This document shows positions 57,132 through 64,000 of a DNA stretch of 64,000 bases, piece by piece. The notes under the pieces were generated by a model. That model made no database searches, was not told the origin of the DNA, and saw only the letters and a list, made by a program, of their open reading frames with translations. The translations under genes were made by a program, and so were the position numbers. The stretch covers positions 1-64,000 of the forward strand of contig JRUP01000003.1 in assembly GCA_000773965.1 (NCBI GenBank), read 5' to 3'. This stretch comes from Enterobacter cancerogenus. GTDB taxonomy: Bacteria; Pseudomonadota; Gammaproteobacteria; Enterobacterales; Enterobacteriaceae. Every line of letters begins with the position of its first letter. Position 1 is the first letter of the stretch.

Positions 57132-57725
57132 ATGCAGCTTAAACGGGTAGCAGAAGCCAAACTGCCCACGCCATGGGGAGATTTCCTGATGGTTGGTTTT
57201 GAAGAACTGGCAACTGGCCAGGATCATGTCGCGCTGGTTTACGGTGATGTTAGCGACCACAATCCAGTGCTGGCGCGCGTTCACTCTGAGTGTCTAACCG
57301 GTGATGCGCTGTTCAGCCTGCGCTGCGACTGTGGTTTTCAGCTGGAAGCGGCGCTCACCGCTATCGCTGAAGAAGGCCGTGGCGTGCTGTTATATCACCG
57401 CCAGGAAGGCCGTAATATCGGTCTGTTGAACAAGATCCGCGCCTACGCTTTGCAAGACAAAGGTTACGACACCGTGGAAGCGAATCATCAGTTGGGCTTT
57501 GCCGCCGATGAGCGCGATTTCACCCTGTGTGCAGATATGTTCAAACTGTTGGGCGTCAATGAAGTCCGCCTGCTGACGAACAATCCACGCAAAGTCGAGA
57601 TCCTGAGCGAAGCGGGAATTAATATTGTCGAGCGCGTGCCGTTAGTGGTTGGGCGCAACCCCAAAAATGCTCACTACCTTGATACCAAGGCGGAAAAAAT
57701 GGGGCATCTGCTGCCAAAAGCGTAA
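57132..57725 (+). CDS. ribA: GTP cyclohydrolase II RibA
   Basis: 197 aa from ATG 57132 ([16 protein letters not shown]), the E. coli start; the frame extends upstream to 57054 without support. Zinc-binding cysteines are in [18 protein letters not shown], and GTP-binding residues in [10 protein letters not shown]. First step of riboflavin synthesis. No FMN riboswitch was seen in the 228 nt upstream, which is normal for ribA. Confidence 0.96.
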   Translation: MQLKRVAEAKLPTPWGDFLMVGFEELATGQDHVALVYGDVSDHNPVLARVHSECLTGDALFSLRCDCGFQLEAALTAIAEEGRGVLLYHRQEGRNIGLLNKIRAYALQDKGYDTVEANHQLGFAADERDFTLCADMFKLLGVNEVRLLTNNPRKVEILSEAGINIVERVPLVVGRNPKNAHYLDTKAEKMGHLLPKA

Positions 57726-57735
57726 TGCAGAAAGC

Positions 57736-57763
57736 AAAAAGCCGGGAAATCTCCCGGCTTTTT
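57736..57763. terminator. Bidirectional terminator between ribA and acnA
   Basis: Perfect 12-bp stem AAAAAGCCGGGA/TCCCGGCTTTTT (57736-57747 and 57752-57763), loop AATC. A and T flanks on both sides allow it to serve both convergent genes. Confidence 0.88.
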
Positions 57764-57765
57764 CT

Positions 57766-60447
57766 TTAGTTCAGCATATTACGTATCACATAATGCAATA
57801 TGCCGTCGTTCTGGTAATAGGTCAGCTCATTGCCGGTATCGATACGACACCGGGTTTCCAGCGTCTCTTTTTTACCATCGACGCGCGTCAGGGTGACATT
57901 CACAGTACAACCCGGTTTCAACTGGGAAAGGTTTTCGACATCAATAAACTCCTCCCCGGTTAATCCCAATGTTTTGCGCGTGACGCCAGCAGGGAATTCC
58001 AGCGGCAGGATCCCCATGCCGATCAGGTTAGAGCGATGGATACGCTCGAACGACTCAGAAATAACCACGCGCACCCCTTGCAAACGTGGGCCTTTCGCAG
58101 CCCAGTCGCGGCTGGAACCTGAGCCATACTCCTTCCCGGCGATCACTGCCAGTGGCACACCTTCGGACTGATACTTCATGGCAGCATCATAAATCGCCAG
58201 CTGTTCATTGCTGGGGAAGTGTTTGGTGTATCCCCCTTCCACGCCCGGCACCATTTCATTACGAATACGAATGTTGGCAAAGGTCCCGCGCATCATCACT
58301 TCGTGGTTACCACGACGCGAACCGTAGGAGTTGAAATCGGTGCGCTCAACACCATGCGACAGCAAATAGCGTCCAGCAGGACTTTCCGCTTTGATGCTGC
58401 CCGCCGGCGAAATATGGTCGGTGGTGACAGAGTCACCCAGCATCGCCAGAATGCGCGCGCCTTTAATATCCTGGACCGGCTCCGGTGTTTTACCCATGTC
58501 ATCAAAGAACGGCGACAGTCGGATGTAAGTTGAACCCTCATCCCAGTCATAAGTCGCGGCTTCACTGACCTTGATTTGCTGCCACTCAGGCGTCCCGTCG
58601 AAGACCTCGGCGTATTCCTTATGGAACATATCACTGGTCACTTTCTGCACTGCGGCGGCGATCTCTTCAGGTGATGGCCAGATATCCTGCAGGTAGACAT
58701 CGTTGCCTTGCCTATCCTGCCCAATGGGATCGTTCTGCAGGTTGAGCTTCATGTTACCGGCCAACGCATAAGCCACCACCAGCGGCGGCGACGCCAGCCA
58801 GTTAGTTTTCACCAGCGGATGGATGCGCCCTTCGAAGTTTCGGTTACCCGACAGCACAGCACCGACGGTCAGATCGCCCTCTTTAATCGCGCTTTCAATT
58901 TCATCTGGCAATGGGCCCGAGTTACCGATGCAGGTGGTACAACCATATCCCACCAAATTGAAACCTAATTCATCCAGATAGGGCGTCAGTTGAGCCACCG
59001 CGAGATAATCCGACACCACTTTTGATCCCGGTGCCAACGAGGCTTTCACCCAGGGTTTGCGCATCAAGCCACGCTCAACCGCATTTTTCGCCAGCAGGCC
59101 CGCGGCCATCAAGACGCTAGGGTTGGAAGTATTAGTACAGGAGGTAATAGCAGAAATGACCACCGCGCCATCTTCCAGCTGATAGCTATCGCCGGTCTCG
59201 CTGTCGCGATACGTGACGGTCTTGTGCGCTTTCTGCGCATGATTAACTTCAAGTTCGTTGCTGGCATCAAAAGCGGCGGGTACATCGCCTAAAGAGACGC
59301 GATCCTGCGGTCGTTTTGGACCGGCAAGACTGGATTCAACGTCTGCCATGCCCAGCGCCAGTGAGCTGGTAAACCGTGGTTCGTCGCCCGGATTTCGCCA
59401 CATCCCTTGCTGCTTAGCATAAGCTTCGACTAAAGCGACTTGTTCGGCATCACGCCCGGTCAGGGTCATGTAGCTCAGAGTGATTTCATCAATGGGAAAG
59501 AAACCGCAGGTGGCACCATATTCCGGTGCCATATTGGCGATAGTTGCGCGATCGGCCAACGGCAAATCGGCCAGGCCATCACCGTAAAATTCCACGAATT
59601 TACCTACCACACCATGCTTGCGCAGCATTTGCGTCACGGTTAAAACTAAGTCGGTCGCGGTGATGCCAGAACGCAGTTTGCCGGTGAGTTTGAAACCGAC
59701 AACGTCGGGGATTAACATAGACACGGGTTGCCCTAACATGGCGGCTTCGGCTTCAATACCGCCAACACCCCAGCCTAATACGCCCAACGCGTTAATCATC
59801 GTGGTATGGGAATCTGTGCCGACTAAGGTATCAGGATAAGCGACCTCTTTGCCTTCTAGCGTTTCATGCCAGACGGATTTCCCCAGGTATTCCAGGTTAA
59901 CCTGATGGCAGATACCGGTGCCGGGCGGCACTACGCGGAAACGATTAAACGCTTTTTGCCCCCAGCGCAGGAAAACGTAGCGTTCGTGGTTGCGCTCCAT
60001 CTCCAGACGCACGTTTTCTTCGAAGGCATCATCATCCCCAAAATGGTCAACGGTCACCGAATGGTCAATAACCAAATCGACCGGCGATAAGGGATTAACT
60101 TTGGCCACATCGCCGCCGAGGCGTTTTACCGCTTCACGCATCGCCGCTAAATCCACCACCGCTGGCACGCCGGTGAAGTCCTGCATCAACACGCGCGCTG
60201 GGCGATAGGCAATTTCCCGGTCAGCATGTGCATCTTTCTGCCAGCCAACCAGAGCCTGAATATCTTCAGCTGTCACGGAATCCTCATCCTGCCAGCGCAG
60301 GAGGTTTTCCAACAACACCTTCATTGATTTAGGTAAGCGATCGATATTACCCAATTGCTGGGCAGCTTTTGGCAGGCTGTAGTAATGATATTTTTTTGCC
60401 CGAACGTCCAGCGTATCCTGACTGTGCTCCCGTAACGTTAACGACAT
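57766..60447 (-). CDS. acnA: Aconitate hydratase A
   Basis: 893 aa (E. coli 891). The IRP1/AcnA-type aconitase has cluster cysteines in SCTNTSNPS (about residue 437) and [11 protein letters not shown] (about 503-506), and the C-terminal swivel domain with the substrate loop [11 protein letters not shown]. It converts citrate to isocitrate; the apo-form binds mRNA. The stationary-phase and oxidative-stress aconitase. Preceded by the ymiA, yciX and small ORF genes on the same strand as in E. coli. Confidence 0.97.
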   Translation of the reverse strand: MSLTLREHSQDTLDVRAKKYHYYSLPKAAQQLGNIDRLPKSMKVLLENLLRWQDEDSVTAEDIQALVGWQKDAHADREIAYRPARVLMQDFTGVPAVVDLAAMREAVKRLGGDVAKVNPLSPVDLVIDHSVTVDHFGDDDAFEENVRLEMERNHERYVFLRWGQKAFNRFRVVPPGTGICHQVNLEYLGKSVWHETLEGKEVAYPDTLVGTDSHTTMINALGVLGWGVGGIEAEAAMLGQPVSMLIPDVVGFKLTGKLRSGITATDLVLTVTQMLRKHGVVGKFVEFYGDGLADLPLADRATIANMAPEYGATCGFFPIDEITLSYMTLTGRDAEQVALVEAYAKQQGMWRNPGDEPRFTSSLALGMADVESSLAGPKRPQDRVSLGDVPAAFDASNELEVNHAQKAHKTVTYRDSETGDSYQLEDGAVVISAITSCTNTSNPSVLMAAGLLAKNAVERGLMRKPWVKASLAPGSKVVSDYLAVAQLTPYLDELGFNLVGYGCTTCIGNSGPLPDEIESAIKEGDLTVGAVLSGNRNFEGRIHPLVKTNWLASPPLVVAYALAGNMKLNLQNDPIGQDRQGNDVYLQDIWPSPEEIAAAVQKVTSDMFHKEYAEVFDGTPEWQQIKVSEAATYDWDEGSTYIRLSPFFDDMGKTPEPVQDIKGARILAMLGDSVTTDHISPAGSIKAESPAGRYLLSHGVERTDFNSYGSRRGNHEVMMRGTFANIRIRNEMVPGVEGGYTKHFPSNEQLAIYDAAMKYQSEGVPLAVIAGKEYGSGSSRDWAAKGPRLQGVRVVISESFERIHRSNLIGMGILPLEFPAGVTRKTLGLTGEEFIDVENLSQLKPGCTVNVTLTRVDGKKETLETRCRIDTGNELTYYQNDGILHYVIRNMLN

Positions 60448-60563
60448 AGCTCCTCCTTATATGGGCCTCTCTTTTAAACCTCAATGACCACAAGGTTTAG
60501 CTTAAAGATAGACCACAATTTCGTTAACGATTTGATAACAACACGAAATGACACATAAAGGCA

Positions 60564-60598
60564 CAAAGAAAAATGCCCCGACGTTTGTCAGGGCATTA
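60564..60598 (-). terminator. Terminator between the small ORF and acnA
   Basis: Minus-strand hairpin AATGCCC-T-GAC / GTC-G-GGGCATT around a 4-nt loop, followed by TTTTTC. It lies about 30 nt after the 27-aa ORF and ahead of acnA. Confidence 0.65.
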
Positions 60599-60628
60599 AT
60601 AAAAATCAGTACAATTTGAGTTATTGGA

Positions 60629-60712
60629 TTAGATCATTGCCCACACGGCCGCGGCCCAAAATGCAAAGGAAAAGGCATAAACGCCGAACCATGAAAAAGT
60701 CGTTGTATTCAT
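60629..60712 (-). CDS. 27-aa membrane microprotein (YmiC-like)
   Basis: ATG 60712 preceded by GGGAGGGAG, stop TAA 60629-60631. The sequence MNTTTFSWFGVYAFSFAFWA, then AAVWAMI, is almost wholly hydrophobic and aromatic, with one predicted membrane helix. E. coli encodes a similar small protein near acnA that I believe is YmiC; the match is from memory and position. It has its own ribosome site and terminator, which supports it as a real gene. Confidence 0.6.
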   Translation of the reverse strand: MNTTTFSWFGVYAFSFAFWAAAVWAMI

Positions 60713-60885
60713 CGAGTCACTCCCTCCCGGATTCCGGGCAAAAAAAGTCCACCGTCTTCAGCGTTGTACTGATGACACCGTTTTTTTAGTGCTGAGTGTT
60801 AAAGGACGGGCTTTTAAAATGCCCACCGGATAATCCGGTAAAGAGATGTATGGATGTCTATATATAGAACAAAACGCAGACTGCG

Positions 60886-61065
60886 TTATTTCGACTTCGG
60901 ATCCATGAACGATTCGATAAAGTTACGCTGGTTTTCACTCAGTTCCCACGACGCAGGAATCGCCACAGGCTGTTCAACGCTCTTTACTTCTTTCGCTTTG
61001 CACGCTGACGTGTTCGGCTGACGCGCAGAAACCGGAGACTTACGGCTGAGTGTATTTGCCCACAT
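60886..61065 (-). CDS. yciX: Small protein at the yciX position
   Basis: A 59-aa soluble ORF from ATG 61065 to TAA 60886-60888. Basic and polar N-half (MWANTLSRKSPVSARQ, one Cys) and an acidic C-half (SWELSENQRNFIESFMDPKS). The start is 3 nt from the end of ymiA, so the two form an operon. In E. coli yciX follows ymiA; the symbol is by position only. The function is unknown. Confidence 0.65.
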   Translation of the reverse strand: MWANTLSRKSPVSARQPNTSACKAKEVKSVEQPVAIPASWELSENQRNFIESFMDPKSK

Positions 61066-61068
61066 GGC

Positions 61069-61227
61069 TTAACCCCACATACGCCAAATCATCAATGCCA
61101 CCACTACCCAGAACAGTGCTGAAGCAGCGAAGACGGTCAACCAAGCCTTGCGACGCACATTACCAGAGCGCTCAACCTTGGCGGTTTTAGTACGAAAATC
61201 TTGTTGTACAGTCAGTCTAGTGTTCAT
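61069..61227 (-). CDS. ymiA: Small membrane protein YmiA
   Basis: 52 aa from ATG 61227. The C-terminal part RRKAWLTVFAASALFWVVVA-LMIWRMWG matches E. coli YmiA (46 aa, RKAWLAVFLGSALFWVVVA) over nearly 25 residues; one membrane helix with a polar N-terminus. Unknown function. First gene of a ymiA-yciX operon between cysB and acnA, as in E. coli. The upstream TGATAATCACTCTCAATA (61234-61251) looks partly like a Fur site. Confidence 0.85.
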   Translation of the reverse strand: MNTRLTVQQDFRTKTAKVERSGNVRRKAWLTVFAASALFWVVVALMIWRMWG

Positions 61228-61720
61228 AGTTTTTGATAATCACTCTCAATAAAACGATTGTTGATAACGATTAAGATTTAGGACGAATCCTAAACTTGTT
61301 AAGTCCGAAAATCCAGTTATTTTTATTGAGCACAACGATTAACGCTATTTATCAAAACCCAAAATATTGATGAGATAAATTTAATTACTGATCAAACTAT
61401 TCATCTAATACATACATTGTAAATTTGGGTTAAAACAAATTTAGTACCATTCTAAATTTGAGTTTAATTTAAAGAGCCTGACTAAAAGGCCTTTCTCATC
61501 AGTTGATAACTGGAGTATGGGAATATTCCTGGCTGCCCGCAAAGCGGCAGCGTAAATTTTGTGTACTGTTTCTCATTTAAGAACTAACAATGAAAAAACA
61601 TGTGATCGATGTTTCATTTACAAAAAAATAATGAAATTTTTTGAGATTCTTGTGGCGCTAACCAGGAAGGAATTCACAAGATGCCCACTGGACACCTTGT
61701 GAAAATAATGAGTTAGGTGA
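61228..61720. other. AT-rich intergenic region between ymiA and cysB
   Basis: 493 nt with no convincing gene. It is clearly more AT-rich than its neighbours from 61260 to 61480. It contains three TAAATTTG octamers: direct at 61420-61427, inverted at 61436-61443 and direct at 61453-61460. A hairpin-like GCTGCCCGCAAAGCGGCAGC lies at about 61532-61551. It should hold the ymiA promoter and the 3' end of cysB. Confidence 0.6.
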
Positions 61721-62755
<1,035 letters not shown>

Positions 62756-62854
62756 TCAGGTATAGGGAGGGAAAGCATGTCAGCGAAACGAAAAAAGCTA
62801 TAACCACTATATCAGTTAAAGAAAGAATGTAGAACGATTAGCTATAAGGATGAT

Positions 62855-62879
62855 GAAAAGGCCAGCAGATGCTGGCCTT
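62855..62879 (-). terminator. Intrinsic terminator after topA
   Basis: Minus-strand stem AAGGCCAGC/GCTGGCCTT (62871-62879 and 62858-62866), loop ATCT, followed by TTTTC. It lies 9 nt after the topA stop. Confidence 0.78.
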
Positions 62880-62887
62880 GAGGGGAA

Positions 62888-64000
62888 TTACTTCTTCGCT
62901 TCCTGCCACTTACCGTCAATGTAGAACATCGACCAGCCTGTCGCTTTACCCTCTTTTTCCGAGGAGACGTACTGCTGCTTGGTTTTGCGGCTAAAACGAA
63001 CCAATGTTTTGTTGCCTTCCGGATCGGCAGCAGGCGCTTCCGCCAGATATTTCAGCTTCTCAGGCAGGCGATCGGCAAAGCGTTGCAACTCTTCCACCAG
63101 CGGCGCACGCGTTTCGCGCGATTTGGGGAAGGTGTTTGCTGCAAGGAAGACACCCGCTGCACCATCACGCAGTACGAAGTAAGCATCCGATTTTTCACAC
63201 GCCAGTTCTGGCAATGGAACCGGATCCTCTTTCGGTGGCGCAACGTCACCATTTCGCAGGATCTTACGCGTATTTTTACACTCGTCGTTGGTACAAGCCA
63301 TGTACTTACCAAAACGCCCCATTTTCAGGTGCATTTCAGAACCACACTTCTCGCACTCCACGACAGGACCGTCATAGCCCTTGATACGGAATTCACCCTG
63401 CTCGATTTCATAACCATCACATTCCGGGTTATTACCGCAGACATGCAATTTGCGCTGGTTGTCGATCAGGTAGCTGTCCATCGCAGTGCCACACTTCTGA
63501 CAACGACGACGGGCGCGCAACGCATTGGTTTCAGCATCATCGCCTTCCAAAATGTTGAGCACTTCATTTTCCGGAATCAGATTGATGGTCTGTTTGCAGC
63601 GTTCTTTCGGCGGCAATGCATAACCCGAGCAGCCGAGGAATACGCCAGTACTCGCGGTACGAATACCCATTTGGCGGCTACAGGTCGGGCAATCGATCGA
63701 GGTTAGCACCATCTGATTCGGCTGCATGCCGCCCTCTTCTGGCTCTTTCTCGGCCTGACCTAACTGCTGACTGAAATCGCTGAAGAAGGAATCCAGCACC
63801 GCTTTCCACTGCGCTTCATTATTGGCGACCTGGTCAAGGCTGTCTTCCATGCGCGCGGTGAAGTCATAGTTCATCAGCTCACGGAAATTCTGTTCCAGGC
63901 GATCGGTGACGATTTCACCCATCTTCTCAGCATAGAAGCGGCGGTTTTCTACCCGCACGTAACCGCGATCCTGAATAGTGGAAATAATTGAGGCGTAGGT
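62888..64000 (-). CDS. topA: DNA topoisomerase I, C-terminal part
   Basis: A 370-residue fragment open to the right edge ([17 protein letters not shown] at the border, part of the core near the active-site domain); the first codon and active-site Tyr lie outside. The C-terminus holds three tetracysteine zinc ribbons (CPTC...CSGY...C, CQKC...CGNNPEC, CEKC...CTNDEC) and a final ribbon-like domain ending GKWQEAKK. It relaxes negative supercoils. The order topA-cysB is that of E. coli. Confidence 0.96.
   Translation of the reverse strand, partial: TYASIISTIQDRGYVRVENRRFYAEKMGEIVTDRLEQNFRELMNYDFTARMEDSLDQVANNEAQWKAVLDSFFSDFSQQLGQAEKEPEEGGMQPNQMVLTSIDCPTCSRQMGIRTASTGVFLGCSGYALPPKERCKQTINLIPENEVLNILEGDDAETNALRARRRCQKCGTAMDSYLIDNQRKLHVCGNNPECDGYEIEQGEFRIKGYDGPVVECEKCGSEMHLKMGRFGKYMACTNDECKNTRKILRNGDVAPPKEDPVPLPELACEKSDAYFVLRDGAAGVFLAANTFPKSRETRAPLVEELQRFADRLPEKLKYLAEAPAADPEGNKTLVRFSRKTKQQYVSSEKEGKATGWSMFYIDGKWQEAKK

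Overview
The window reads as chromosome of an enterobacterium, most likely from the Erwiniaceae (Pantoea/Erwinia-like). Almost every gene is an ortholog of an E. coli core gene in the same local blocks, but hslJ (next to ldhA) and dbpA (next to ttcA) are absent, zntB sits directly beside mppA, and an RpfF-type signal synthase is present that E. coli lacks. No prophage, insertion sequence, CRISPR array, tRNA or rRNA was seen. Both ends cut genes: the acid-shock gene asr at the left and topA at the right.

Layout. 1-6.1 kb: asr end, ydgU, ydgD protease, hrpA helicase, azoR. 6.1-15.5 kb: the ydbH-ynbE-ydbL envelope operon, ldhA, ydbJ-like lipoprotein, an MgtC-family protein, nifJ and a FumD-like small protein. 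15.7-18.2 kb: ttcA, a proline-rich microprotein, the FNR-activated sRNA FnrS, and zntB. 18.4-24.2 kb: murein-peptide recycling (mppA, mpaA, ycjG), then tpx and tyrR. 24.4-29.6 kb: the phage-shock cluster pspA-B-C-D-ycjX-ycjF behind a sigma-54 promoter, with pspF divergent. 29.6-30.1 kb: an intergenic region holding the iron sRNA RyhB with Fur boxes and a structured element. 30.1-36.3 kb: sapABCDF and fabI. 36.6-43 kb: yciW plus an accessory-looking stretch (LysR regulator, alpha-glucoside-type PTS EIICB, YdeP-family molybdopterin oxidoreductase). 43.1-52.7 kb: rnb, cstA with a YbdD-like partner, the PAS-GGDEF-EAL protein RpfR/PdeR convergent with rpfF, kdgT with a KdgR box, and a lone araD. 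53-64 kb: osmB, yciH-pyrF, lapB-lapA, pgpB, ribA, acnA, three microprotein genes, cysB and topA.

How the genes fit together. Envelope maintenance dominates: YdbH-YnbE (lipid transport), Psp (inner-membrane stress), Sap (peptide uptake and resistance), LapAB (LPS control), MppA-MpaA-YcjG (murein recycling), PgpB and OsmB. A second theme is the oxygen and iron response: FnrS and RyhB lie in the same window as likely responders or relatives of their known regulons (fermentative ldhA, iron-sulfur nifJ and acnA). The third theme is cell-cell signalling: RpfF makes a cis-2 unsaturated fatty acid that RpfR senses to change c-di-GMP, and both genes lie tail to tail.

I found no wholly undescribed system. 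The items most likely to be missed by ordinary annotation are the two sRNAs, four or more microproteins, the rpfF/rpfR pair, the structured element beside ryhB and an AT-rich cluster of TAAATTTG boxes upstream of ymiA.
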